Positions 11,316-50,480 of a DNA stretch of 64,000 nt are shown piece after piece (position 1 is the stretch's first letter; every line of letters starts with the position of its first letter). The DNA is from Chrysomallon squamiferum. Taxonomy: Eukaryota > Mollusca > Gastropoda > Neomphalida > Peltospiridae. The position numbers and the translations under genes are program-made. Below the pieces are notes generated by a model. It did no database searches. It saw only the letters and a list, made by a program, of their open reading frames with translations, and was not told the DNA's origin. The stretch is taken from positions 14,011,606 to 14,075,605 of the forward strand of contig CM022666.1 of NCBI GenBank assembly GCA_012295275.1. The letters run 5' to 3'.

Positions 11316-11570
11316 TCAACTCCAACTCATAATGCTGTTTGTTTCTTGTTTTTTTAATTGTTGTTGTTGTTTTTTGTTTTCTTTTTCATTATTTGGAAAA
11401 AAAAAAATGAGTCAATTTCATATGAAACGTCCTGTCTTATAACGATTAAATCTTATTTAAAATTTGAAATACACGTCTGTAATGTTCCCTACAATCTGAG
11501 AACGTTTCACTAAATTAAAACACGTTTTGATAGAAAACATACACATTATACTCAATCATAAAGAATGAAT
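10461..11570. other. Intergenic flank with repeats
   Basis: The stretch contains AAC/AAT/CCA trinucleotides at 10580-10700, more diverged 3'-flank repeat units at 10740-10880, a 27-bp direct repeat (ACAGAGATGATCAACCTCCTG at 11193 and 11214), and (AAT)n at 11266-11313. No coding exon is supported. Confidence 0.55.
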
Positions 11571-11576
11571 TTTATT
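11571..11576 (-). terminator. Candidate poly(A) signal for P450 copy 3
   Basis: AATAAA on the minus strand lies about 190 nt after the stop of copy 3, in a context homologous to the signals inferred for copies 1 and 2. Confidence 0.45.
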
Positions 11577-11763
11577 TTCTCGGTCACTGAATAATGTTGA
11601 AGGACAACAACACAAAAAGCCCTTCTCTAACTTGACATACAAAATTTTTAATATAAGATATATAAAATATTTATTATAATAAAGAAACAATACAAATAAA
11701 TCAACGACCAATAATATGAACAAACATTTCAGATATCTGATTGTTGAATTTCTATATTTACTG

Positions 11764-13248
11764 TTAATCTCTTGGAATAATTTTAAGCTGATGAGATTTA
11801 GGAACATTTGTTAGTCCAAACACTCCTTCAAGCGAAGGCAAAGTGTCCCCCTCTACTTTTACGAATTTAAATTTCTGGATCATGTTGGAGATGAACAGAA
11901 ACAGTTCCATTCTGGCCAGAGCTTCGCCCAAACATTTTCTTCGTCCAATGAAAAAAGGGATGTGTTCTTCAGGTACAACAGCTTTTCCATCCTCATCAAT
12001 ATATCTCTCTGGTCTGAAATTTTCAGGATCTCCCCAGATCTTAGGATCACGAAGTACAGATTCAAGATTTGGAAAAATAATCACACCTTTAGGAAATGTG
12101 TAACCTTTAAATTCCGTGTCGACAGAGGCTGTATGGGGTGCTCCTAAAGGTACAATATTTCCGAATCGTAAAGCTTCCAAAACTGTGGCCTCGATGTAGG
12201 GAAGTTGTGACTTGTCTTTCAGAGTAACGGGACGAGAAGATCCTACTACAGATTCGATTTCTGAGAAACACTTTTCCTGGATTTCTGGGAAATACAGAAA
12301 ACACAGAAGAAGCCACCTGATTGTAGTAGAAGATGTTTCTGTTCCAGCCAAAAACAGATCACCTATAGTAACAAGAAGATTCTCTCTGTCCATGCTGGTA
12401 TTTTCTTCTCCTGCTGATTCTTTTGATTTGATTTCTTTGATATAAGCACTGATGAAGTCGTCAATGTTGTCTTCGTCGTAGTTTTTCTCATGTTCTTCTA
12501 TTATGGGAATTATGAACTCATTGTCCGTCTGTTTGATGTTTGAGATCGTGCGTTTAATTTTCAGGAAATCGCCTGGAAAGAAGCGAAGAATTGGTAGAAA
12601 ATCCACCAATGTTGAAACAGACATGTTTTCTTGTAATACCTTCAGAAATTTTAAGAATTTCCGATCTTTATATTCGAATCGCTTACCAAAGACTATCGTA
12701 CAGATAATGTTGGAAACAGCATTATTTATAACAAAGCCCATGTCCGTCGCCATGTTTCTTCTGTTGTACAATTCCTCCGTGAAATAACGTATTTCTTCCT
12801 GAATTTTAGATTCCAAAATATTTCGTCCCATGCCGAAATTTCTGAGTGTTACTAGAGCAAATTTTCTTTGTTCTTTCCATGTGTGGCCTGCCGACATAAT
12901 TATTCCCTTTCCTTTTGATAATAAATCTTGAACAGGCATTTCTGGGCGTTCTGTAAAGATATCACCGTTCTTTACAAAAGCCTCTTTTATATTTTCGTAG
13001 CCGTTAATTACGATAACGAGACGACTGCCGAAATACACACTGAAAATGTCTCCATACTTTACTTTCATTTTTCTGAATGCCACGAGAGGATTTTTTCCGA
13101 TCTGAAAAATATTTCCGACGAGGGGTGGACTGAACAGCGGGCCTGGCGGAATTCCTTTCTGTCTTCTGGTAGACATCCACACGAAAAGACCAACAACGGC
13201 GAAAACAAGAGCCGTTGTTACGTTGCTGGAAATGTCTGCTTCAAACAT
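11764..13248 (-). CDS. Cytochrome P450, CYP2 clan, copy 3 (intronless, mosaic)
   Basis: This is a complete 494-aa single-exon P450 with the full set of motifs: PPGP hinge, AGTETS, EALR, FRPER and the heme loop FFIGRRKCLG. The first about 127 residues differ from copy 2 at roughly 30 positions. The remaining 367 differ at about 26, and residues 290-401 are identical. Synonymous sites follow the same split. The pattern suggests recent gene conversion of the 3' two-thirds. The upstream flank is not shared with copies 1 and 2 beyond short stretches, so its expression may differ. The divergent N-terminal region covers the membrane anchor and the segment up to the B helix. It is expected to be an ER mono-oxygenase; the substrate is unknown. 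Confidence 0.97.
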   Translation of the reverse strand: MFEADISSNVTTALVFAVVGLFVWMSTRRQKGIPPGPLFSPPLVGNIFQIGKNPLVAFRKMKVKYGDIFSVYFGSRLVIVINGYENIKEAFVKNGDIFTERPEMPVQDLLSKGKGIIMSAGHTWKEQRKFALVTLRNFGMGRNILESKIQEEIRYFTEELYNRRNMATDMGFVINNAVSNIICTIVFGKRFEYKDRKFLKFLKVLQENMSVSTLVDFLPILRFFPGDFLKIKRTISNIKQTDNEFIIPIIEEHEKNYDEDNIDDFISAYIKEIKSKESAGEENTSMDRENLLVTIGDLFLAGTETSSTTIRWLLLCFLYFPEIQEKCFSEIESVVGSSRPVTLKDKSQLPYIEATVLEALRFGNIVPLGAPHTASVDTEFKGYTFPKGVIIFPNLESVLRDPKIWGDPENFRPERYIDEDGKAVVPEEHIPFFIGRRKCLGEALARMELFLFISNMIQKFKFVKVEGDTLPSLEGVFGLTNVPKSHQLKIIPRD

Positions 13249-20491
<7,243 letters not shown>

Positions 20492-20665
20492 TGTGTCTCA
20501 GCTGAACCAATCAACGGGCGCAATAAGTAACCTATGGACACATTTTTAATATGGAAAGGGCCGATTGGTCAATTTTGTGATGACGTCATCTCGAAGGTTA
20601 CTTCTCTTGGTAATAACGATGATTAATCATTTAGTTATCATTAATCGGCTATTATTAGGCAGAAA

Positions 20666-20711
<46 letters not shown>

Positions 20712-20814
20712 CACAACAACAACCACAATAATATTTAGGTACCGATTCACAAAAGGAAATTGTATTTTTTATTTTTGTTTTATTTTGTTTTGTTTTTTGT
20801 TAGCGTTTTATTAC

Positions 20815-20890
<76 letters not shown>

Positions 20891-21883
20891 GAATAAAAAT
20901 AAATGTTATTACATTTCTATTATACGAACACAGGCCATTTTCTATTTTATTATAACAGAACATTACTATTAATTGTATGAAACCCTGCTACTGTATGGAA
21001 CAGAATATTTCTAATGAAGGAGTCCAGAGTATTTCCATATTATGAAAATAATAACAACAACAACAATAATAATGATAAATAATGATAAAAAAATAACAAT
21101 GAAAAAAATATACAATGACTGTGTGTGTGTGTCATGTGTTTTTGTGTGTGTGTGTTTGTCTGTTTGTCTTTGTCTGTTTGTGTGTGTGTTTTTCTGTGCG
21201 TGAGTTGTGTTTTGTCCGTGTCTCTCTTTGTATTTTTGTGTGTGTGCGTGTGTAAATAAAATGAGCAGTTTTGAACCAAAGGTTAAACTCCACATTAACA
21301 AACAGTATTTTCATTTTTTTTGGTTTCGAATTTATGAGAAAAGTGCACGCTACTATCACACGACTTCTGTTCCTCAGCCCAAAATGATAATTGTTATTCA
21401 CTGGAAAGATGATTTAATAATTTTATTTGTTAAAAGATCATTATGTGTGTACTGTATCAGTGAAATCACTTAAATCATTTAAGCCACGTTTTGACATTTA
21501 ATGAAGGATTCAGACTAAACCATCTTTTGAACAAAGGCGTCTTTGCCTTCTCAAGTACATATGTGACTGACAGAAGGAGGGAAGGGATGAACGGTAGCCC
21601 CGCCCCCAGAGCTTGCAGTTGCCTGAACTACCCAACCCTTGTACTCTCCCCTCCCTGATACTCCTGTGTCAGCATGGCAATAAGATAATCACTGATACTA
21701 CTGTTACACTGATACTATTGATACACTGAGCACGCGCTCAGATTAATATATTCATGTAACAGTATCAATATATTATACATTCCGTGTATATTACCTTGAC
21801 CCTTACTGCTTCGTTTTAATTCGTTCACGTGATCTGATTAGATAACAGTTATAACCTCTATAATGGGGCATACGTTTAACTAA
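20492..21883. other. AGMAT 3' flank and intergenic repeats
   Basis: It holds (CAG)n at 20670-20709, (TTA)n at 20813-20886 and a TG-rich run at 21120-21250. A stretch near 20892-21010 has a diverged relative near 22476-22580 (sharing AAAAATAAATGTTATTACA). 21540-21780 is GC-balanced with a GATACT/CTGTTACA motif repeated in both orientations. No exon is seen. Confidence 0.55.
20892..20897 (+). terminator. Possible AGMAT poly(A) signal
   Basis: This is the first AATAAA downstream of the stop, about 400 nt away and beyond two microsatellites. Use is uncertain. Confidence 0.3.
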
Positions 21884-22280
21884 GTGCATAGTTCAAGATT
21901 AGAGGGCTCAGTCAAATATTTGCAGTTTGCGACAGTGTTTGAAGAAGTATTTTCAAACAATGTTACAACGGGACTTGTCTTCGGCGTTATTGGTCTGCTT
22001 CTGTGGGCGTCTTTTCTCAGACCGAAAGGAATTCCACCAGGTCCTCTCTTCACCATACCAAAATGAGGACAGTGTAGGGACACCTTTTCAGCATGTGTAT
22101 TGGAAATCGTCTTGTTGACGTTATTAACGGATAGAAAGCTTAGACACGAAATTCAGGAGGAGTTATACAACAGAAAAGAAAAACCAATAGACCCTGGCGA
22201 TCTTATTCATAATGCAATCAGAGAGCGAATGTGTACTTTGACTAATAAAATATTTGCCTACAGATAAGCAGGAGGACTGC
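21884..22280 (+). pseudogene. P450 pseudogene (N-terminal half, decayed)
   Basis: From 21940 the translation matches the N-terminus of the intact P450s: VFEEVFSNNVTTGLVFGV, then RPKGIPPGPL and a stop. In shifted frames it continues with GNRLVDVINGstop, a HEIQEELYNR segment, then a decayed stretch matching the FVINNAVSNIICT region, ending IFAYR-stop. There are several frameshifts, stops and a large deletion, and the part coding for AGTETS and the heme loop is missing. It most resembles copy 3 at the anchor (SNVTTALVF). It shows that the P450 cluster once reached past AGMAT. Confidence 0.85.
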
Positions 22281-22773
22281 CACTCTTTGTTATAGTATTC
22301 AGGAAAACGTGTTTATTTCACTGGTTTACAATAAAACGTTTTTTCCATACTTCATATTTATTCTGTAAGTAGTAATACAATTTAGGTAAGCGACGACGGA
22401 AGAAAGGAAACTGTAATTTGATGTCATACTGATGGCAAAGATAAAAATTCATTAGCAATGTGATTATTATTAGCAATAAAAATAAATGTTATTACACGGA
22501 ACACTGATTTATAATAGATTATTTTTATTGTATAAAAACAGAACATTTCTATAGTGAGAACATACTGAGGTAATTTTTACCGAGTTACATAATTATATTA
22601 CTTTTACGCATAGTTCATATTTATTTTTATGCTTACGTGTTTTCAGCTTACAACAAACGTAACTTTTGTTACTTTATTTACTTATTGATTTATTTATTTA
22701 TTTTGTTATTAATTTTTTTATTATTACTATTACTATTATTATGATTATTACTATTACTACTACTACTTTACTA

Positions 22774-22810
<37 letters not shown>

Positions 22811-22920
22811 TGCTACTACTACTACCACTATTATTATTATTATTATTACTACTACTACTACTACTACTACTACTGCTACTGCTACCACTACTACTACTAC
22901 TATTATTATTATTATTTCTA
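22281..22920. other. Intergenic, AT-rich with trinucleotide tracts
   Basis: Unique AT-rich DNA is followed by (TTA)n/(CTA)n at 22720-22918. Frames rich in Leu or Ile are artefacts. Confidence 0.6.
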
Positions 22921-22926
22921 TTTATT
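22921..22926 (-). terminator. Candidate poly(A) signal for the secreted-protein gene
   Basis: AATAAA on the minus strand, 50 nt past the TAA at 22976. Confidence 0.5.
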
Positions 22927-22975
22927 AATAATTTTAGTATTCACACAGATAAACTGTATATTGTGGTTAAAGTTA

Positions 22976-24888
<1,913 letters not shown>

Positions 24889-24944
24889 TGTAAATGCTCC
24901 TGAAATAGAAGTAAATTTAAAGAGAAATATATATATATAGACAC

Positions 24945-24987
<43 letters not shown>

Positions 24988-25185
24988 CAAACACGCACAC
25001 ACAGAGTTATATAGAAAGATTGATGTGAAATTATGATGTTTACGATATATTTGTTTGTGTGTGTGTTGTATCAAAGAGAGGGAAAGATGACAGCGACAGT
25101 TATAATGACTACAACGAGGAGAAAACGATTTAGCAAAAAGAAAATGATAGAAACAAAAAGAGTTATAGTGTGTGCGTATATAAAT

Positions 25186-25224
<39 letters not shown>

Positions 25225-25379
25225 TAGACCAAGAGAATAATTATTCACAGAAAAATAGTAATAAAAAGAATAATAATGTTTTACTTGAAGTTAGGAAAAC
25301 ATTTATTTATGAACATTAACAGTATAAACGCACCACGTACCTTTCAAGAAAAACAAAATCCAGTCTCGATCTGTTTCCA

Positions 25380-25698
25380 CCTTGCAAAGTATTTTAGTCA
25401 AAAATTCTGAACTGTTTTCTCTATTGCACCCTGCCAACCAGTAACAATCTCCACCTTGAGTCTACGTCTTATTTCTTAATCCGGATTACCGTGCGATAAT
25501 CCGCTGGTTAATCCAATGTGTTCTAATTACGTCAGTTAATTTGTTTCTGAAACGTTTGGTTAATTTTATTTGTTCTACGCAGTTAATGTGAGCAGAGAAA
25601 TTGTATAATTATTTAATGGGAACCTTTGGTAATGAGACGAAAATTTAATTTAATTATATTCTGCGATTTTTTTTTCTTTAATTTGATTTGTTTGTTTA

Positions 25699-25755
<57 letters not shown>

Positions 25756-25810
25756 GTTATTGTTATTGTTATTGTTATTGTTATTATTATTTTTATTGTT
25801 ATTATTTTTA

Positions 25811-25844
<34 letters not shown>

Positions 25845-25870
25845 TGTTGTTGTTATTGTTGTTGTTGTTG

Positions 25871-25920
<50 letters not shown>

Positions 25921-26030
25921 TTATATATATATATATATATAATCCGGATTAAGAAATAAGACTTAGATATTGTTACTGGTGAAATAGAGAAAACAGTTCA
26001 GAATTTTGGACTAAAATACTTTGCTTTAAA
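25380..26030. mobile_element. Fold-back / MITE-like element
   Basis: The left segment (about 25385-25490) and right segment (about 25941-26025) are reverse complements. The left reads AAGTATTTTAGTC, GAACTGTTTTCTCTATT, CCAGTAACAAT, and CTTATTTCTTAATCCGGATT. The right reads AATCCGGATTAAGAAATAAG and then the others in reverse. The loop of about 450 bp is largely (TTA)n. It has no coding capacity. Target-site duplications were not clear to me. Confidence 0.6.
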
Positions 26031-26332
26031 GTCTTTCGTTTTTTTTATACAAATACGTCATTCATGCAGTAATTACATTTGACAAGTGGTGTACACGGAG
26101 CAAGAGAAATTATTTATGTTGAGAACCATTGTACAGTGAAGTTTTAAGACATTTTCCAGTATTACAGAGTGTTTTTCTGTTCTAAACAAACGTCTACTTC
26201 TCATGGCTTTTAACACGAATCTCCAGTAATTTTTCTTGACGTACGGTGTGAAAGTGAACAAGACAAAATAAAGTGATATTCATCTTTTATATCATTTTCC
26301 TATGAGCTCTAACTTGGCGTCGTCTCTTGTAA

Positions 26333-26376
<44 letters not shown>

Positions 26377-26482
26377 ATTTTCTTTGTTTTATTTAGGGAA
26401 GTTGGAGGGGTCTTTATATTTTGTGTGCATGTACAGGATCCATGACAACATTCAAACCCAAAATTTAATTTTATTATTATTA

Positions 26483-26513
<31 letters not shown>

Positions 26514-26718
26514 GTATGTCATTCTTGATTGATGATTATAAATGTATAATTAATGAGTTCATGCAAGCATTACAGAGAGATTTTGGACTTAAAAGTGTAA
26601 TCGATCGGTTATAGACCCATTAATTTTCTTCTTAACAAAATAATAGACATATCAGACTTAATTAACCGCTGGGCAGAATAGCACAAAGATTTTAATTAAT
26701 TATGAATTCCTGATAAAT

Positions 26719-26749
<31 letters not shown>

Positions 26750-27324
26750 AACACACACATACAAACACACACCCACACAAATACACACACACACACACAC
26801 ACACACAAACGAACACACACACACAAACACACACACACACAAATACACACACACAAACGCACGTGCGCGTATACACAAACACACTCATACAATTCCGGCG
26901 TCTTAACTTAGATTCTGACCTATACCAAATCCCACAGAAAGAGTTATCTAATCTTGAATTATTGCTAACGTTAATAATCCCCACTGTGAAACTGTAGTAA
27001 AAAAAATATGACGTAAGATTAATAGAGCGCATTTTCATGGATACGGAAATACGTTAAAGTTATTATTTTATTATTTTGAGTGATCTACCAACAGCCATAA
27101 CAAAGTATGACTTAAAATAACAATGATTCAAAATATTTGAACACCGCCATTTTATCCCATCAAAACTGGAGTCGTGACGTCATGATGACTGGCAGAAGCT
27201 GATGTTAGACAATGTTATAGAACAAAACAATATCCGAGTTGTGTGTGATGACGTCACAACGATAGAAAAACATCAAGCACAAATACATTAAAACTATTTT
27301 TACTCTTTTGTTGTTATAGTTCGC

Positions 27325-27438
<114 letters not shown>

Positions 27439-28596
27439 TCAGACTGATTCTTTTTATCACCAGAAGCATGCACACTTTAACCATAATATCTCCCAGTTTC
27501 TCAAAAAGTGTAACATATACTTCATTCTTTAATCATACATTTTATTATAAAATAAAGCCATAAATAAATTCACATACGAAATATTTCAACAATTTATTGT
27601 CTATGAAAATAAATACATCTACATATATTTAATGTGTTAACAACTAAAGTGCTGTCATTAAACATGATTAATACGGTAAATACACAAAACACAATCGTCA
27701 AATTAAAACAGCCGTTTTTAAAAACAAATTTCCAGCGGTTCCATGGACAGCAGTAATTGTTATTCTTGGAACCGTACATCCTAGAATATAACCTGGTCTA
27801 ATTTATATATAAGAGCTTCTGTTGCCGTTTTCTTATTGGGGCATTACGGTAGGTTATTTAATAAGCTTCGAACGATAGCACGTCATTAAACAAGCGTATT
27901 TGTATTAAAACAGGATGTGATTGGGAACGAGGCTTGGGGGAATGGAGAATAAGAAATGGAGGGGGAAAGAATGAAAAAAAACTGGTGGAGGTGAGGGGGA
28001 TAAAAACAAACAAATAAAAAACATGTTTATAACAAGTATAAGGATGAAGAAAGAAGAAGAAGAAGAAGAAGAAGAAGAAGAAGAATAAAGTAGAGCATGA
28101 AAAAGAGGACAAATACAAGATAAAAGAAGAAGGGAAAAGAATTAAGTTAAAAAAGGGAAATAATGAACAAAAAAGCGAAATAACTCGATAAAAAAAAAAA
28201 AAAAATACATTAAGTTATTTTTAATCAATAAATATTTAGGTTTGCAAAACGCTACATATATATAAAACCATATTTGACATTTCTGCTATTGCGGAACTTT
28301 TTCATATATATATATATAAAACCATATAGTATCAAAACCAGAAGATATTTGACTGTTTCCCGTTATTCACGTTCGTTAGACTGAAACACTCTACTGATAT
28401 TCTTATTTTCTTAATTTCATAGCACTCTACGCTCAGTTTTGACTAACAACGTGAGTAGTCTCCCTTCTCACAGTGTCTGTTCAGTTATATATAAATATAC
28501 AGACGTTTGAAGAATAAATGTAACATTGCTTAAACGCCATAAACGTAAATCAGTTAAAGTCCATAGATTTTAAGAAAGTAATAACAATAATAATTA

Positions 28597-28597
28597 C

Positions 28598-28665
<68 letters not shown>

Positions 28666-28669
28666 CAAC

Positions 28670-28735
<66 letters not shown>

Positions 28736-28736
28736 T
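28597..28736. repeat. (AAT)n array
   Basis: About 140 bp of AAT with a short AAC interruption. Confidence 0.95.
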
Positions 28737-29335
28737 AAATATATAAAATATGTTTTTAAAAAAGAAAGAAAGAAAAAGCATATTTTAAAAGGTTTATATA
28801 TTTTTTTTCTAAGTTCCTACGTTGTTCATTAACCAAAACTACTTAAATTGCATAGCCTTGGATTATTTGCTTACATAAATATTCACACACACGTTTTAGA
28901 AATGTACAATCAGGCTACATAGTCACATGTAGAGAACATGGCGTCTAGTACTTACAAGTCATCTATATATATAGCACAGTTTTTTTTATTATAAATACAA
29001 AAATCATAATGTCACTGTTCAGATTTAACATTCATCACCAGAAATCCCTGTACTCTGTTTCATTTCACAACATCAACTGTTAGATATAAATAAAATGTGT
29101 ATAATTTCAAAATGTTTTGTCTCTTGTACATAGATATGTATGTCTACATTGGGTTTTTTTTTTCTTTTCTCTAAGCTGAATTATAGCGTAGGGTCTTTCT
29201 TCAGTAGTCCCATGCTTTGCAATCTAAACGTATTTTCTGAAGCAACACAAGAAGAAAGAATTCATAAGCAGACTTGATGGCGTTTAATTTGTGTTGTCTC
29301 ATAGTCTCGTAATATTGCTTAATTTTTAATAATGT

Positions 29336-29341
29336 TTTATT
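29336..29341 (-). terminator. Possible poly(A) signal for the chordin-like gene
   Basis: AATAAA on the minus strand about 265 nt after the stop; another occurs at 28985-28990. Which one is used cannot be told. Confidence 0.3.
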
Positions 29342-29606
29342 TTCTAATTTTCTAAATTTCAGTTTTTTTCTTACTTATGAGGCAGTAATTATTGTTACTT
29401 AAACTCTCCTTTCTCTTTAGTCTTGTTTAAGCACAAACACAACAGGATATGTAACTCTTCTTTCGATATGCAGTGTGGTGCGTTCAGGAAATGGCGGACG
29501 TTACGTCACACCAATCCAAAATGGCAGCCGTGAATAGATAAAACTAAGCCAGTAGAATGAAGGACTGAAGCACAGTTCCTGGTTCACTGACGTCTGCTTT
29601 GAAATC

Positions 29607-44894
<15,288 letters not shown>

Positions 44895-44935
44895 TATCCT
44901 GAAACGAAAATGAGAAATATTTTAGTTTATTTCAG

Positions 44936-44936
<1 letters not shown>

Positions 44937-45012
<76 letters not shown>
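44937..45012. repeat. (AAT)n array
   Basis: About 75 bp of AAT in the 5' intron of CHRDL, followed by A-rich DNA. Confidence 0.95.
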
Positions 45013-47615
<2,603 letters not shown>

Positions 47616-47860
47616 CTGTTATTACAGTTAAGGCACAGCAAAAGGAACTCTGGCACAGGTGAACAGTTAGGACACGCGACAGAAGAAACTGCTCATCCAT
47701 GTTCCAGGAATCGAACAGAACTAAACAGAGTCACCATGATAGAATATTCCTTGAAATTCCTTCGCGATTCACCGCGGAATCTAAGAAGTTTGGTTTCTCT
47801 GTGTTTGGTTCAGAGCGGGGAGTAACACTTCTGTCAGCTGGAAGTAAGATTTCAATTCTT
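47616..47860 (-). other. CHRDL: Possible 5' untranslated exon of CHRDL
   Basis: On the minus strand a strong donor, AATAACAG before GTATGC, ends at 47616 after about 245 bp of repeat-free, GC-balanced DNA. It lies in the right direction to splice to the acceptor at 44899. The 5' limit is a guess. It holds an upstream ATG (near 47697) whose frame would stop at TAA overlapping the real ATG if the two exons are joined. Confidence 0.3.
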
Positions 47861-47965
47861 CATTTTTTTATTTTATTTTTTTAAATTTTATTTAGAAACG
47901 ATTAATTAAAAATTTATATGTTTTCGGAGTTTTCAATGGTTCATGCTTTTGTTATTAATGACTTC

Positions 47966-47996
<31 letters not shown>

Positions 47997-48209
47997 ATAA
48001 TAATTTAATAAAAAATTAAATTTTTAAGAAAATGTTTAATTTAAAAGATATATTTTGTTTTATTTATTACGAATGAGTTAGTCGTCGTTTTATTTTATAT
48101 TTTAATATAAATATAAATACATATATATAAAAAATAATTTTTTTATGGCATTCCTTCGTAACAGATTAATTCAATCTGTTTCAGAATTTCTAACAGATTT
48201 ATTCCTTTT

Positions 48210-48252
<43 letters not shown>

Positions 48253-48378
48253 TAATAATAACAATAATAACAATAAGAATAACAATAATAATAATAAAAG
48301 TAACTATAATAATAATAATTAATAATAACAATAAAAACAATAATAACTAATAATAATAATAACAATAACAATAACAAC

Positions 48379-48425
<47 letters not shown>

Positions 48426-50280
48426 TAATCGACCAGAGAAATCCCTGCTCTCGTGTAATTAACGCTATCGCTCAGTGTTAGGAGGTATCCGCACACGCAC
48501 ACGCACCTGTCGAGCTAGCAGAGAGAGAGAAGCGCTTCCTGCCAAGGTAGAATATAACGATAAAATTCCCCGAGACTGTTTCTCGCTCTTATTACTTCTA
48601 CCTGTGGGTCAGTGAAGCGGAGCGCAAAATAAATAACACGCCAATCTTGCGCGCAACGCAAATGGGCTACCAGTGTAGTGTAGGTTTGCCATGTCGGGCT
48701 ACAACAGCGGTTACACCTGAACTGTTGTTCGCTCGTTTCGCAGAACAGGAGACGAAAAAAAAAAATATAAATATAAAAAGGTAGACCACGCGTCTCGAAA
48801 GGAAGGAAGGAAGGACGGACTCTCGAGGGGGGGGGCGGGAGGACGGGCGGGGCGGGGGAGTGGCAGGTTGAAGAGTGGAGTGCAGTGGAGAGAGAGTGAG
48901 TGTGTGTGTGTGTGTGTATGTGTGTGGGTGTAGGTGTGTAGAGGGTGATCGTGAATGTGTTGGAATGCAGGTGAGAAAAGTGGAATGCGGAATTAAGTTA
49001 AATGAAGTGAAGTGAAATAAAATGAAATATAATATGTATAATGTAATGTAATATGGCATAATATAATATAATATGGCATAATATAGCATCTTATATATAT
49101 AATGAAATGAAAGGGAAAAGACAAAAATAATGAAAAAGTCTTTAGAAAAATAAATGTTAAAGTAATATAAAATAAACATGAAATACAATATAATGAAATA
49201 TATTACAGCAGAATGCAACATGAATAAAAATCATTATCGTTCGCCCACATTTATTTATTTATTTGTTTGTATATTTATTTATATTTCATTGTTTTTATCT
49301 TCTTTTTCTTTTCTGTTTAATGATTCTTTTTATTTACCTCTATCATTTTCTTTCTTTCTTTCTTTCTTTTTTTTCAGTCTTTCTTTCATTCTTTCTTTCT
49401 TGTCATTTTTCCCTTTCATTAGGACACTCATTAAAAGTGTATTCACCTTCTCACCCATATTCAAACAGCACCTTCTTGAGTCAAGATCAAAAAATTGCGT
49501 TTTACAAAACAAAACTATTAAGAACATGATCCGGCTCGCGGTAAAACTCGCAGTCCCGCCGTAGTTTGCGCAATCCCTGGACACCAGTTAAAGCACGACG
49601 TTCGGGCAACGATGAAAGACTAACAACGACGTTGGCTAGACCGTGTCCGACGTCCCCAATAGGACGACGGGGATCGGTAGATGAATTCAGACTGCGAAGT
49701 CGGCGCCGATGCATTTTAACGGCGGGGAAATCAAAAGCCCGGCTGGCGATATTATTATCTATAAAAGTAACATCTAAGAATCTATTTGTCCCTTGATAGC
49801 CGCAGAGCTCGGAACTGGGGAGTCGGGCGGATTGTTGAGCAGTCAGGTTTGGAAAGAATTTAATCGACTTTTGATGCTTTTCGCGAATCAGGCGACGCAT
49901 CGTGTTTTCCGTGCAGTGGAATGGAGGAGTTTATTTCGGATGGCAATTTGATTACGGCGCCCCGACTGACTCCGTTGGTTTTGTTTTATAATGTTTATTT
50001 ATTAACCGTTTTAGATTCGAGGAGAAACCGTGAATTTTTAAATATCTGTGTAAATAGCGTCGTGGGAGGTGTCTGTCTGTCTGTCTGACTGTCTGTCTGT
50101 ATTTCTGTTTCTGTTTCTGTTTATTTCTGCACTTTTTAAACAAAAACAAAATTTGAATTTTGTTTGTTTTTAATGTATATTTATGCACATAGATACATAG
50201 ATACATACATATATTTATATATACGTACATAGATACATATCTGTGCTTATATTCAACATAAACATATACATATATACATA
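47861..50280. other. Gene-poor flank
   Basis: Contents are poly-A at 47967-47988, AAT/AAC tracts at 48210-48430, a GC-balanced island at 48430-48720, a G-rich run at 48828-48858, (TG)n near 48900-48930, a tract of diverged ATAAT/ATGAA repeats at 48985-49200, T-rich DNA at 49240-49430 and a GC-balanced island at 49490-49960. A 132-aa minus-strand frame at 49502-49900 in the latter island is not recognisable as protein. Confidence 0.5.
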
Positions 50281-50285
50281 GACAT

Positions 50286-50311
50286 TCACACACACATACA
50301 TACATACATAC

Positions 50312-50342
<31 letters not shown>

Positions 50343-50355
50343 CATACATACATAC

Positions 50356-50386
<31 letters not shown>

Positions 50387-50388
50387 CA

Positions 50389-50422
<34 letters not shown>

Positions 50423-50430
50423 CATGCATA
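50286..50430. repeat. (TACA)n tetranucleotide array
   Basis: About 145 bp of near-perfect ACAT units followed by (CA)n. Confidence 0.95.
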
Positions 50431-50480
50431 CATATATACAAATACATACAAATACATTCAAACACACACACACACATACA

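Noticed and set aside
49502-49900. 132-aa minus-strand frame in a GC-balanced island
   Set aside because: No motif, no signal of splicing, and overlapping frames on the other strand; more likely unique non-coding DNA.
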